The notes under the pieces were generated by a model. The model worked only from the letters and a program-made list of their open reading frames with translations, searched no databases and was not told where the DNA came from. This document shows, piece after piece, positions 46,042 through 54,888 of a stretch of DNA of 64,000 nt. Position 1 is the first letter of the stretch. Each line of letters begins with the position of its first letter. This stretch comes from Streptomyces sp. SID8352 (GTDB taxonomy: Bacteria > Actinomycetota > Actinomycetes > Streptomycetales > Streptomycetaceae). The position numbers and the translations under genes were made by a program. The DNA lies in assembly GCF_009862265.1 (NCBI RefSeq), contig NZ_WWGX01000030.1, positions 289,396 to 353,395 on the forward strand. The letters are read 5' to 3'.

Positions 46042-47088
46042 TCAGGCCCGGCGCAGATAGCGCGGGCGCGGCGGGGCCGACTTGGCGGAGTCGGCGCCCA
46101 GGGTCGCCTTCAGCCAGGTGTCGTAGGAGTGCTGCCAGCCCCGCTCCCGGTCGGCCCGCCACTCCACCAGCACCCGGTTGACCCGGCGCACCAGGTCGTC
46201 GGCGTCCTTGCGCATCGCCACGCCGTAGTACTCGGTGGTGAAGGCGTCGCCCTTGAGCTGGACCGTCGGGTCCTGCGCGGCCTGGCTGGCGGCCAGGGCG
46301 CCGTCGGTGACCACCGCGTCGACCTCGCCGAGCTGGAGCCGCACCAGGCAGTCGAGCTGGTTGGGCACCGTGGTGCTCAGGTCGGCGGAGCGGACCAGCC
46401 GGCCCTCGGCCCGGTCCCGCTCCAGCGTGCTGAAGGCGGTGGAGCCGTCCGCCGAGCAGATCCGCCTGCCCGCGAGGGAGGCGTCGTACCCGGTGATCGG
46501 GGAGGACTTGGGCGCGAGGATCTGCTGTCCGGTCCTGAAGTACGGCGCGGAGAAGGCGACGTCGGCCATCCGCTCGCAGTTGATCGTCATGGTGCGGACC
46601 ACCATGTCGACCCGGCCGTTCTGGATCGCCGGTATGCGCTGGTCGGTGGGGATCGCCTTGAACTGCACGGCGTCGCGGTCCCCGAGGATGTCCTGCGCTA
46701 TCCGGTGCACCAGATCGATGTCGAAGCCCTCCAGCCGGGCGGCGCCGCCGCTGTTCGGGTCGCGGTAGCCCCACCGGTAGCTGCTCTGGTCGACGCCGAC
46801 CACGAGCTTGCGCTTCTCGCCCTTGCGGCTCTTGATCGCCTCGATGGTGGGGCCGTCGGCGCCCGAGGGCTCCAGGGTCTGCCGCTCGGGCGCCGTGCAG
46901 TCCGGGGCGACCCGGGCCTGGCTGCCGCGGGCGACGCCCTGGACGGCGCCGGTGCCCCTGACCGCCTCCCCGTGCGAGCGGACCAGGGGCAGCAGCAGCG
47001 CGAAGACGACCGCGAGGGCGCAGGCGACCGCCATCGCGCCCACTCCGCCCCAGCCCCTCAACCCGGCCCGGAGTCGTCGTGCCCCCAT
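46042..47088 (-). CDS. GlnH-like amino-acid-binding protein, membrane-anchored
   Basis: This 348-residue protein has an N-terminal hydrophobic helix (GAMAVACALAVVFALLLPLV, residues about 15-35) without a lipobox, then a family 3 solute-binding domain: KLVVGVDQSSYRWGYRDP, EGFDIDLVHRIAQDILG, VDMVVRTMTINCERMADVAF, GEVDAVVTDGALAA. It is probably outside the membrane and binds a polar amino acid such as Glu or Asp. No ABC permease is adjacent, so sensing is more likely than transport, as with GlnH of the mycobacterial GlnX-GlnH-PknG pathway. ATG 47088 is chosen over a GTG two codons earlier. Confidence 0.9.
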   Translation of the reverse strand: MGARRLRAGLRGWGGVGAMAVACALAVVFALLLPLVRSHGEAVRGTGAVQGVARGSQARVAPDCTAPERQTLEPSGADGPTIEAIKSRKGEKRKLVVGVDQSSYRWGYRDPNSGGAARLEGFDIDLVHRIAQDILGDRDAVQFKAIPTDQRIPAIQNGRVDMVVRTMTINCERMADVAFSAPYFRTGQQILAPKSSPITGYDASLAGRRICSADGSTAFSTLERDRAEGRLVRSADLSTTVPNQLDCLVRLQLGEVDAVVTDGALAASQAAQDPTVQLKGDAFTTEYYGVAMRKDADDLVRRVNRVLVEWRADRERGWQHSYDTWLKATLGADSAKSAPPRPRYLRRA

Positions 47089-47146
47089 CCTCACGCCCCC
47101 TTCCACGGGTTCCCCTTCCCACCGGCCCACGCCGCCATGATGCCGC

Positions 47147-48598
47147 TCACCGGTACTCCGAGAGGCGCCGGCCGATGCCCAGCACGGCCCCGGCCGCGCC
47201 CAGCAGGGCGAGCGCGCCCGCGCCCTCCGGCAGCCCCGTCATCGCGTCCCGTCCGGCTCGCGCGGCCTGCCGGAACTGCCCCTCCTCGTGGGCCAGGGCC
47301 TCGGCGAGCGCGCCGTCCACGGCGTCGAAGTACTCGGCGGTGGAGCCCCTGCCGCCGATCACCAGATCGAGTGCCTGCTGGTAGTTGCCGTTCTCGTCCT
47401 GCTCACGGGCGGCGATGTGGCGCTCGCGCCACCGCTTCATGTCGGCCTCGGCCGCCGCGACCGGCCGTCCGCCCGCCGTGTCGTCGGCGAGCCGCCGGGC
47501 CTCGGCCAGCCCCTTGCCGAGGTCCGTCATGTTCGTCCCGAAGTCGAAGTCGTAGGCGTCGTACGTCTCGCCGTTCACCTTCGTGGTCTCCGCGCCGCGC
47601 GCCACCAGGGTGAGGTTCTCGTTGCCCCGGGCCTTGAGCGAGGCGATGCGGGCCTCGTGCAGCGCGTCCAGCGAGCGGACGCCGTGGGCGCGGGAGTCGC
47701 TCAGCCGGGTGACGGCGACCGAGTGCCCGACGGCCAGCCAGACCAGGACGGCCGCGGTGGCGGCGCTCGCGGCGACCAGGCCCCGGTTCAGGACCCGGTT
47801 GGTGTGCCGGTAGGAGCGGTGCTGCGCCCAGGCCAGCACCGCCAGGGCGAGCACCCCGAGGCCGATGGCCGCCCACGGGTAGGGGCGCGCGTCGGCGTAG
47901 TCGTCCCGCAGCCGCTGGTTCTCCGTGTTGTACAGGTCCTCGGCGGCCGGGAGCATCTCCCGCTGCATCTTCTCGTTGGCGTAGCGCAGATAGGCGCCGC
48001 CGACCGGGAAGCCCTGCCGGTTGTAGGTGCGGGCCCGCTCGACCAGGCCCTTGTACTCCGGCAGCAGCCGGTTGAGCTTCGCCACCGTCGCCGCCGAGGC
48101 CGAGTCGGGGTCGGAGTTGGCGGCGGCCCGCACCAGCTTGGTCGCGGCGGTCCGGATGCCCTTCTCGTAGCGGTCCCTGGACTGCCGGGTCTCCTGACCG
48201 CCCGCCAGGAAGCCGCTGGACGCGGCCGTGTTGGCGTCGGCGAGGGAGCGGTATATGTCGGCGGCGTCGGAGGTGAGCGGCTGACTGCGGGTCAGCACGT
48301 CGTCGGCGGCAGCGGCCCGGGTGCTCGTCTGCCAGGCCGTCACGGAGCCGAAGGCGACCACCAGGACGGCCAGCAGGGCGCCGATGATGCGCAGTCGGCC
48401 GGGCTCGGTGACGGCCGCCGCCCGCAGCCGGTCCAGGCCCTCGGCGAACGCCGTGCGCCGCGGCCGGGGCGGCTGCGGCGCCGGGAGGAGCCCGCCGGGG
48501 CGCCGGGCGGGCACCGACTGACGGGGCACGGCGGGCGGACGGGACGGATCCGCGGCGGCCGGTGCCGTCGCCGCGCTGCTCCTCGGCGGTCGATTCAC
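47147..48598 (-). CDS. GlnX-like membrane sensor
   Basis: This 483-residue membrane protein has four hydrophobic helices: about 72-90 (IIGALLAVLVVAFGSVTAW), 238-256, 270-288 and 460-478. Two extracytoplasmic helical regions lie between them. This matches GlnX, which carries the signal from extracytoplasmic GlnH to PknG in mycobacteria. The proline-rich N-terminal 60 residues are cytoplasmic. GTG 48598 has GGGGGAGG seven bases upstream. It is the first gene of the locus, followed by the GlnH-like gene after 58 bp; the promoter should lie in 48599-48700. Confidence 0.85.
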   Translation of the reverse strand: MNRPPRSSAATAPAAADPSRPPAVPRQSVPARRPGGLLPAPQPPRPRRTAFAEGLDRLRAAAVTEPGRLRIIGALLAVLVVAFGSVTAWQTSTRAAAADDVLTRSQPLTSDAADIYRSLADANTAASSGFLAGGQETRQSRDRYEKGIRTAATKLVRAAANSDPDSASAATVAKLNRLLPEYKGLVERARTYNRQGFPVGGAYLRYANEKMQREMLPAAEDLYNTENQRLRDDYADARPYPWAAIGLGVLALAVLAWAQHRSYRHTNRVLNRGLVAASAATAAVLVWLAVGHSVAVTRLSDSRAHGVRSLDALHEARIASLKARGNENLTLVARGAETTKVNGETYDAYDFDFGTNMTDLGKGLAEARRLADDTAGGRPVAAAEADMKRWRERHIAAREQDENGNYQQALDLVIGGRGSTAEYFDAVDGALAEALAHEEGQFRQAARAGRDAMTGLPEGAGALALLGAAGAVLGIGRRLSEYR

Positions 48599-48790
48599 TG
48601 CCTGACCTCCCCCGTGGTCGTCCGTCGCCGTACCCGTCGCCGCCCTCGCCGGCCCGCGGACCGGGCCGTGACCCGATCATGGGGCTTACGGGGCGTCACG
48701 CACCACCCCTGCCCATGAATACGTGACGGGAACCGGTTCGGTTCCCCGGTTCCCGTCGGGGGCGTGCCCGGAGCGCTTCTCAGGGGCGCG

Positions 48791-49756
48791 TCAGCCCCCG
48801 AAGTGCTCCCGCGCCCGCTCCTGCGCCCCGGCGTCCGCGCCCACCCGGTCGAGTCCCAGCAGCACCGCGCCCAGCACCGGCGGGGAGGTCACCACCCGGG
48901 GCACGGCCAGGGGCGCGCGCTCCGCCAGCCGCTCCCGGATCCGGCCGTCCAGCCGGGGGTGCCGGGCGGCCAGGACGCTGCCGCCGAGCAGCACCGGCGT
49001 CTCCTCGTCCAGCAGTTCCAGCCGGGTCAGCGCGACCACGGCCATGGCGACCACCTCGTCCGCCTGCCGGTCCACGAGCCCCCCGGCGATCCGGTCGCCG
49101 TCCGCCGCCGCGGCGAACAGCACCGGGGCCAGCTCGTGCCGCCGCGCGCCCTCCACCCGGCCCAGGTGCAGCGCCTCGATCAGGGCGTACATGGAGGGCA
49201 GCCCGAAGTGGCCGGGCAGGTCGCGGGCCAGGGAGGTGGGCTCCCCGCGGCCGTCCTCGGCGCGCGCGGCGTGGTGCAGCGCGTCCTCGACCAGGCCCCA
49301 GCCGCCGCCCCAGTCCCCGGAGATGCGGCCGATGGCCGGGAACCGGGCGGTGCGGCCGTCGGGGCGCATTCCGGCGCAGTTGATGCCCGCCCCGCAGACG
49401 ACGGCGACGCCGCGCGGTTCGGTCACCCCGGCCCGCAGCACGGCGAAGGTGTCGTTGCGCACGTCCACCGAGTCGCCCCAGCCGCGCGCGTGCAGCGCGG
49501 TGGCCAGCCCGGCCTCCTCCACCGGCAGGTCGGCGTTGGCCAGACACGCCGAGACATGGCCGGCCCGGGTGACGCCCGCCGTCGCGAAGGCGCGCTCCAC
49601 CGCCTCCCCGAGGACGTCCACGGCGGGCCCGACGCCCACGGACGGCGGCTGGAACCCCCCGCCCCGTGCGGTGGCGAGGACGGTGCCGTCGCCCGTCACG
49701 ACCGCCACGTCGGTCTTGCTGTTGCCCGCGTCGACGGCGAGGACGGTCGCGCTCAC
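48791..49756 (-). CDS. BadF/BadG-type sugar kinase (N-acetylglucosamine kinase-like)
   Basis: This 321-residue ASKHA-fold kinase has the phosphate-1 loop VLAVDAGNSKTDVAVV at the start, the phosphate-2 region AVVCGAGINCAGM near residue 120, RISGDWGGGWGL and the adenosine-binding VLLGGSVLAA. It probably phosphorylates an amino sugar or other hexose released by the glycosidase encoded just upstream. GTG 49756 overlaps the GH4 stop (GTGA). It is the last gene of the ROK/GH4/kinase cluster. The exact substrate cannot be told; GlcNAc is the usual one for this group. Confidence 0.87.
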   Translation of the reverse strand: MSATVLAVDAGNSKTDVAVVTGDGTVLATARGGGFQPPSVGVGPAVDVLGEAVERAFATAGVTRAGHVSACLANADLPVEEAGLATALHARGWGDSVDVRNDTFAVLRAGVTEPRGVAVVCGAGINCAGMRPDGRTARFPAIGRISGDWGGGWGLVEDALHHAARAEDGRGEPTSLARDLPGHFGLPSMYALIEALHLGRVEGARRHELAPVLFAAAADGDRIAGGLVDRQADEVVAMAVVALTRLELLDEETPVLLGGSVLAARHPRLDGRIRERLAERAPLAVPRVVTSPPVLGAVLLGLDRVGADAGAQERAREHFGG

Positions 49757-51018
49757 GCCCACGGCAGATGCTCCCGGTTGTGCGCGATCAGCTCGTCGGT
49801 GAGCCGCTCGGCGTAGGCGTACTGGCCGATCAGCGGGTGGGCGAGGAGGGCCCGGAACACCCGGTCCCGCCCGCCGCGCAGGGCCGCGTCCAGGGCCAGG
49901 CCCTCGTAGGCCGTCACGTTCGCCATCAGCCCCGCGTACAGCGGGTCCACGCGCGGTACCGGCAGCGGGGCCGCGCCCTCGGCGCCCACCGCCGCCTGCA
50001 CCTCGACCACCGCGTCGTCGGGCAGGAAGGGAAGCGTGCCCCGGTTGTACGTGTTCACCACCTGGTACGGCGATCCGCCGCCGCCCAGCAGGGTCGCCGC
50101 GAGGTCCACGGCCGCCTCCGAGTAGAAGGCGCCGCCGCGCTTGGCCAGCAGCGCGGGCTTCTCGTCCAGGGCCGGGTCCCCGTACATCTCCAGCAGCTCG
50201 CGCTCCATCGCGGCCACCTCGGCGGCACGGGACGGCTTGGTGCGCAGCTCGTCCACGACCTCGTCGTGGGAGTAGTAGTAGCGCAGGTAGTAGGAGGGGA
50301 CGACGCCGAGGCGCTCCAGCAGCGGACGGGGCAGCCGCAGGTCGTCCGCGACGGCGTCGCCGTGCTCGGCGAGCAGCCGGGGCAGCACGTCCTCGCCGCC
50401 GGGGCCGCCGAGGCGGACGGCGGTCTCCCAGGTGAGGTGGTTCAGGCCGACGTGGTCCAGGTGGACCGCCGAGGGCTCGGTGCCGAGCAGGGCGGCGAAC
50501 TTGCGCTGGAGCCCGATCGCCACGTTGCACAGCCCGACCGCGCGGTGCCCGGCCTCCAGGAGGGCGCGGGTGACGATGCCGACGGGGTTGGTGAAGTCGA
50601 TGATCCAGGCGTCCGGGTTGGTCCGGCGCACCCGCTCGGCGATGTCCAGCACCACCGGCACCGTGCGCAGCGCCTTGGCCAGGCCGCCCGCGCCGGTGGT
50701 CTCCTGGCCGACGCAGCCGCACTCCAGGGGCCAGGTCTCGTCCTGCTGCCTGGCGGCCTGGCCGCCGACGCGCAGTTGCAGCAGGACCGCGTCGGCGCCG
50801 TCCACGGCCGCGTCCAGGTCGGAGGTGGTGACGACGCGGCCGGGGTGGCCCTGCTTGGCGAAGATCCGCCGGGCGAGCCCGCCCACCAGCTTCAGCCGGT
50901 CGGCGGCCGGGTCGGCCAGCACCAGCTCCTCCACCGGCAGCGTGTCCCGCAGCCGGGCGAAGCCGTCGACGAGTTCGGGGGTGTAGGTCGAACCGCCGCC
51001 TACCACGGTGAGTTTCAT
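49753..51018 (-). CDS. GH4 6-phospho-beta-glucosidase
   Basis: This 421-residue enzyme is of glycoside hydrolase family 4, which uses NAD and a metal ion. It has the NAD-binding loop VVGGGSTYTPELV at the start, ECGCVGQETTGAGG, DFTNPVGIVTRAL, the metal-binding CNVAIG (Cys near 170) and VGLNHLTW (His near 200). The substrate is probably a phosphorylated beta-linked disaccharide in the cytoplasm, which implies phosphorylation by a PTS or by the neighbouring kinase. No transporter gene lies nearby. Start ATG 51018 is the usual family start, 76 bp after the ROK regulator. Confidence 0.93.
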   Translation of the reverse strand: MKLTVVGGGSTYTPELVDGFARLRDTLPVEELVLADPAADRLKLVGGLARRIFAKQGHPGRVVTTSDLDAAVDGADAVLLQLRVGGQAARQQDETWPLECGCVGQETTGAGGLAKALRTVPVVLDIAERVRRTNPDAWIIDFTNPVGIVTRALLEAGHRAVGLCNVAIGLQRKFAALLGTEPSAVHLDHVGLNHLTWETAVRLGGPGGEDVLPRLLAEHGDAVADDLRLPRPLLERLGVVPSYYLRYYYSHDEVVDELRTKPSRAAEVAAMERELLEMYGDPALDEKPALLAKRGGAFYSEAAVDLAATLLGGGGSPYQVVNTYNRGTLPFLPDDAVVEVQAAVGAEGAAPLPVPRVDPLYAGLMANVTAYEGLALDAALRGGRDRVFRALLAHPLIGQYAYAERLTDELIAHNREHLPWA

Positions 51019-51094
51019 CCGGTCATCAGCCCTTTGCTCCAGTCGGTGCGGTGCCCGTGCGGGCGGCCTTCGGTGGGTGGGGAGGGTGCGGGGG

Positions 51095-52306
51095 TCAGCG
51101 GGAGGTGTCGAAGACCTCGTCGCGGGTGGCGGCCAGCGCGCTCTCCAGCGCGCCGCGCAGGACGGGGTGCCCGGTGACGGTGGCGACGGCCAGCCGGGGC
51201 TGGGCGGCGGCCAGTTCCGCCATCTCGTCCTCGACGAGGGCGCGCAGCGTCTCGCCCCCGGCGGTCAGCACGGTGCCGCTGAGCACCACCAGTTCGGGGT
51301 CGAGGACCGAGACGAGCGAGGCCAGACCGGTGGCCAGACGGGTGGCGTAGGCCCGCAGCAGCCGCAGGTGCGGGGCGTCGCCGGTGCGGGCGGCGCGGGC
51401 GATCAGCGCGGCGGCCGTATCCGGGTAGGGGCCGTCGGGCACGGGCGGAAGGCCGTACTCGCGGGCCAGGCGCGGGATGACCTGGGCCCCGGCCAGCTCC
51501 TGGAAGCCGCCGCTGCCGGTCCGCCCGACGCCGCGCGCCAGCGGGGTGCCCGGCACCGGCAGGAATCCGATCTCCCCGGCGCCGCCGGTCCAGCCGCGGT
51601 GCAGCCGCCCGCCGAGCACCAGGGCGGCGCCCAGGCCCTCCTGGTTCCACAGCAGGACGAAGTCGCCGTGGCCGCGGGCGGCGCCGAGCCGCTGCTCGGC
51701 CAGGGCGGCGAGGTTCACGTCGTTCTCGTACCCGACCGGCATCGGCAGGGCGGCGGTGAGTTCGCCGAGGAGGGCGGGGGAGTGCCAGCCGGGCAGGTGG
51801 TCGGCGTAGCGCAGCCGCCCGGTGTTCGGGTCGAAGGCGCCGGGGGTGGCGATGACCAGGCGGCGCACGGCGTCCGGGGTGATCCCGGCGGCCCCGACGG
51901 CGCCGTCGAGCGCCTCGGTGACCCGCCGGACGACGGAGGCGCCCGGCAGGCGGCCGGGGACGGGCAGCTCGTGGTGGCCGACGGTGCGGCCGGTGAGGTC
52001 GGCGACGGCGGCGCGGATGCGGCCGGGGGTGACGTCCAGCGCGGCGGCGTGGGCGGCCGCCGGGTTGACCTCGTAGAGCCGGGCGCCGGGGCCGGGGCCG
52101 CCCTCGGTGGTGCCCCCGGCGAGCACCAGCCCGGCGGCCTCCAGCCGGGCGAGCAACTGGGAGGCGGTCGGCTTGGACAGCCCGGTGAGCCGGCCGATCC
52201 GGGCGCGGGAGAGGGGCCCGTGCTCCAGGAGCAGCTCCAGGGCGGCGCGGTCGTTCATGGCCCGCAGCACGCGTGGGGTGCCGGGCCCCCCGGTGACGGC
52301 CGCCAT
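51095..52306 (-). CDS. ROK-family transcriptional repressor
   Basis: This 403-residue protein has an N-terminal winged helix-turn-helix (LLLEHGPLSRARIGRLTGLS, KPTASQLLARLEAAGL; about residues 20-70) and a C-terminal ROK sugar-binding domain: VGYENDVNLAALAEQ, LGAALVLGGRLHRGWTGGAGEIG. The zinc-binding cysteines common in ROK proteins are not seen after the GEIG motif. ATG 52306 has GGAGG eight bases upstream. It probably represses itself and the GH4/kinase genes through the palindrome just upstream and is released by a sugar or sugar phosphate. Confidence 0.92.
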   Translation of the reverse strand: MAAVTGGPGTPRVLRAMNDRAALELLLEHGPLSRARIGRLTGLSKPTASQLLARLEAAGLVLAGGTTEGGPGPGARLYEVNPAAAHAAALDVTPGRIRAAVADLTGRTVGHHELPVPGRLPGASVVRRVTEALDGAVGAAGITPDAVRRLVIATPGAFDPNTGRLRYADHLPGWHSPALLGELTAALPMPVGYENDVNLAALAEQRLGAARGHGDFVLLWNQEGLGAALVLGGRLHRGWTGGAGEIGFLPVPGTPLARGVGRTGSGGFQELAGAQVIPRLAREYGLPPVPDGPYPDTAAALIARAARTGDAPHLRLLRAYATRLATGLASLVSVLDPELVVLSGTVLTAGGETLRALVEDEMAELAAAQPRLAVATVTGHPVLRGALESALAATRDEVFDTSR

Positions 52307-52343
52307 GCGCACCGCCTCCCCTCCGCGCCGGTCGAGCACTGTT

Positions 52344-52356
52344 AGGAAACTTTCCT
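52344..52356 (-). promoter_or_regulatory. probable ROK operator AGGAAA-C-TTTCCT
   Basis: A perfect 13-bp palindrome 37 bp before the ROK start codon. Sites of the TAGGAAA-N-TTTCCTA type are typical of actinomycete ROK repressors, so autoregulation of the ROK/GH4/kinase operon is likely. Confidence 0.75.
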
Positions 52357-52887
52357 GTCTCTCGTCCGGAACGGTAGGGCGGCCCCCGAGGAGCCGTCAA
52401 GAGCGGCTGGGGGAGAGGGACGGCGGGGAGCGCGGCCTCGGCGGAGCCCCGCGGGAGGGGCGGGCCCGGCGGGTGGGGGAGCGTGGTGGAGGGGAGCGGA
52501 GGCGGGCGTACGCGGGGAGCGCGGTGGGCCGGGGGAGGAGCCCGCCCGGTGCGGGCGGCGGGAGCGGGGAGCCACGGGCCGTGGACGCCGGCGGGCCCGG
52601 AGGTCCGTCACCGGTCCGGGACGCCGTGCCGTGCCCCTGCCGAGCGCCCCGCGCCGGGAGCGGACCCCCGCGGGCCCCGGTCGTGGGCCCGGACGGGACG
52701 GGGCGTGGGCCCCGGGAGAGCGGCATGCGGGCCGCGCGTCGCCCCCGGCGTGGGCCCGCGGACGGCAGGGGGCCGGGGGAGCGGCGGTCGAGTGGGCCCT
52801 GGACGGGCTGACGGACCGCCGGGAGCCGGGCGGGGCGCCGGAGGCCGGGCGGACGCCGGGCGCCGGGCGGACCGGCGGGGCCGGTGG
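52357..52887. other. G+C-rich gap between ROK and HNH genes
   Basis: No gene is seen on either strand; the open frames are Pro/Arg/Gly shadows. The ROK operon promoter lies at its left edge. Nothing else is recognised in the remaining 500 bases. Confidence 0.6.
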
Positions 52888-53424
52888 TCAGGCCGAGATG
52901 CCGTCGATCCGGGCCAGCGCGTCGTCGGCGCCGTAGGGCTGGAGGTAGGGGAGCCAGCGCGGATCGCGGTGGCCGGTGCCGATGATGCGCCAGGCCAGAC
53001 CGGTGGGCGGGGCGGGCTGGTGGCGCAGCCGCCAGCCCAGCTCGACCAGGTGCCGGTCGGCCTTGACGTGGTTGCAGCGGCGGCACGACGCCACCACGTT
53101 CTCCCAGGCGTGCTGCCCCCCGCGGCTGCGCGGGATCACGTGGTCGACGCTGGTGGCGATGGCGCCGCAGTACATGCAGCGGCCCCCGTCGCGGGCGAAC
53201 AGCGCCCGCCGGGTGAGCGGGACGGGCCCCCGGTAGGGCACCCGCACGAAACGCTTGAGCCGGACCACGCTGGGGGCGGGCACGGTGAGGGTCGCGCTGT
53301 GCAGATGGGCGCCGGACTCCTCCAGGCACACGGCCTTGTTCTCCAGGACGAGGACGAGCGCGCGGCGCAGCGGTACGACGCCGAGTGGCTCGTACGACGC
53401 GTTGAGCACCAGGACATGCGGCAC
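52888..53424 (-). CDS. HNH endonuclease
   Basis: This 178-residue protein has the HNH motif with zinc-binding cysteines: CMYCGAIATSVDHVIPRSRGG (about residues 82-102) followed by CRRCNHVKADR. The opening VLVLNASYEPLGVVPLRRAL is that of a large actinomycete HNH family often annotated as restriction or McrA-like endonucleases; its cellular role is unproven. GTG 53424 has AAGGAGG five bases upstream. It is divergent from the MscS gene and not linked to methyltransferase genes, so it is probably not part of a restriction-modification pair. Confidence 0.92.
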   Translation of the reverse strand: MPHVLVLNASYEPLGVVPLRRALVLVLENKAVCLEESGAHLHSATLTVPAPSVVRLKRFVRVPYRGPVPLTRRALFARDGGRCMYCGAIATSVDHVIPRSRGGQHAWENVVASCRRCNHVKADRHLVELGWRLRHQPAPPTGLAWRIIGTGHRDPRWLPYLQPYGADDALARIDGISA

Positions 53425-53731
53425 GGAGGCCTCCTTGTACGCCGGCGGCGCGTGGCTCGCGCCGGGACGATCCGTAGTCAGTCTCCCCTCATGCCTGGCA
53501 GGAGCGCCACCATGTGCCGGTAACGGGCCGGAAGTGTTCTCGGCCACACGGCGGGCGCCCCGGGGGCCCCGGCCCGTCCCGGCGCCGGGCGGCGGGGCCC
53601 TTCGGCCGGGCGGCGGGCCGGGGCGGGAACCGTGCCCCGTTAGTGTGGTGGGGCCGCCCTTTCGACGACTCCCACCCGACGCCGGACCGCCCGCGCACGA
53701 GGGGACGGCCGCCGTACTGGAGGTATCCGCC
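53425..53731. other. divergent intergenic region HNH/MscS
   Basis: This 307-base region carries the promoters of both genes. No other gene is seen; a proline/arginine-coding open frame across it is a G+C shadow. GGAGG at 53720-53724 marks the MscS gene start. Confidence 0.5.
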
Positions 53732-54814
53732 GTGTCCCTGTCCGCCGCTCCGACGGCCACCGGCCCGTCGCCGTCACCGGCCCCGACGGCCCCGGTGGTG
53801 CCCACGCTCCAGGACGCCCAGGAGCACGCCACCAACGCCGCGAGCTGGGTCGAGGAGAACTGGTCGACCTGGCTCGCGATCGGACTGCGGGTCACCCTCA
53901 TCGTGGTGATCGCGGCCGTGCTGCGGGCGGTGGTGCGGCGTGCGATCACCAAGCTGATAGACCGGATGAACCGCACCGTCCAGGCGGTGGACGGCACCGC
54001 CCTGGGCGGGCTGCTGGTCAACGCCGAGCGGCGGCGCCAGCGCTCCCAGGCGATCGGATCGGTGCTGCGCTCGGTGGCCAGCTTCCTGATCCTGGGCACG
54101 GGCGCCCTGATGGTCCTCGGCACCTTCGAGATCAATCTCGCCCCGCTGCTGGCGTCCGCCGGTGTCGCGGGCGTCGCGATCGGCTTCGGCGCCCGCAATC
54201 TGGTGACGGACTTCCTCTCCGGCGTCTTCATGATCCTGGAGGACCAGTACGGCGTCGGCGACACCGTCGACGCGGGCGTCGCCTCCGGTGAGGTCGTCGA
54301 GGTAGGGCTGCGGGTCACCAAGCTGCGCGGCGACAACGGCGAGATCTGGTACGTCCGCAACGGCGAGGTCAAGCGGATCGGCAACCTCTCCCAGGGTTGG
54401 TCCACGGCCGGGGTGGACGTGACCGTGCGCGCGGACGAGGACCTGGACCGGGTCAAGGAGGTGCTGGACGGGGTCGCCGCGCGGATGGCCAAGGAGGAGC
54501 CCTGGAACGAGATGCTCTGGAGCCCCGTCGAGGTGCTCGGTCTGGACTCGGTGCTGCTGGACTCCATGGTGGTCCGGGTCTCCGCCAGGACCATGCCCGG
54601 CAAGGCCGTCACCGTCGAGCGCGAGCTGCGCTGGCGGATCAAGCGGGCCTTCGACGCGGCCGGCATCGCGATCGTCGGCGGCGCCGTCCCGGTGGAGGAC
54701 CTGCCCGCCTCCGACCCGGCGGCGGGCGTCGCGGCCCCGTCGGCATACGCGAGCGCGGTGTCGCCGCAGTCGATGGCGGCGGCGCCGATCCCGCCGCCCA
54801 ACATCGCCAAGTAG
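53732..54814 (+). CDS. MscS-type small-conductance mechanosensitive channel
   Basis: This 360-residue membrane protein has three hydrophobic helices: WLAIGLRVTLIVVIAAVLRA (about 47-66), ASFLILGTGALMVLGTFEI (about 112-130) and the pore-lining PLLASAGVAGVAIGFGARNL (about 135-155). The last has the Gly/Ala pattern and the NLVTDFLSG continuation of MscS. A cytoplasmic beta/alpha domain follows (DQYGVGDTVDAGVASGEVVEVGLRVTKL). It probably releases solutes on osmotic downshock. GTG 53732 has GGAGG eight bases upstream. It is alone in its transcription unit. Confidence 0.92.
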   Translation: MSLSAAPTATGPSPSPAPTAPVVPTLQDAQEHATNAASWVEENWSTWLAIGLRVTLIVVIAAVLRAVVRRAITKLIDRMNRTVQAVDGTALGGLLVNAERRRQRSQAIGSVLRSVASFLILGTGALMVLGTFEINLAPLLASAGVAGVAIGFGARNLVTDFLSGVFMILEDQYGVGDTVDAGVASGEVVEVGLRVTKLRGDNGEIWYVRNGEVKRIGNLSQGWSTAGVDVTVRADEDLDRVKEVLDGVAARMAKEEPWNEMLWSPVEVLGLDSVLLDSMVVRVSARTMPGKAVTVERELRWRIKRAFDAAGIAIVGGAVPVEDLPASDPAAGVAAPSAYASAVSPQSMAAAPIPPPNIAK

Positions 54815-54888
54815 GCCGCCGGGCCGGGCCGCCGGCCCCGGCCCCGTCCGCCCGACGGGCCGGGGCCGGGCGGCGGCCACGGCGGTCG

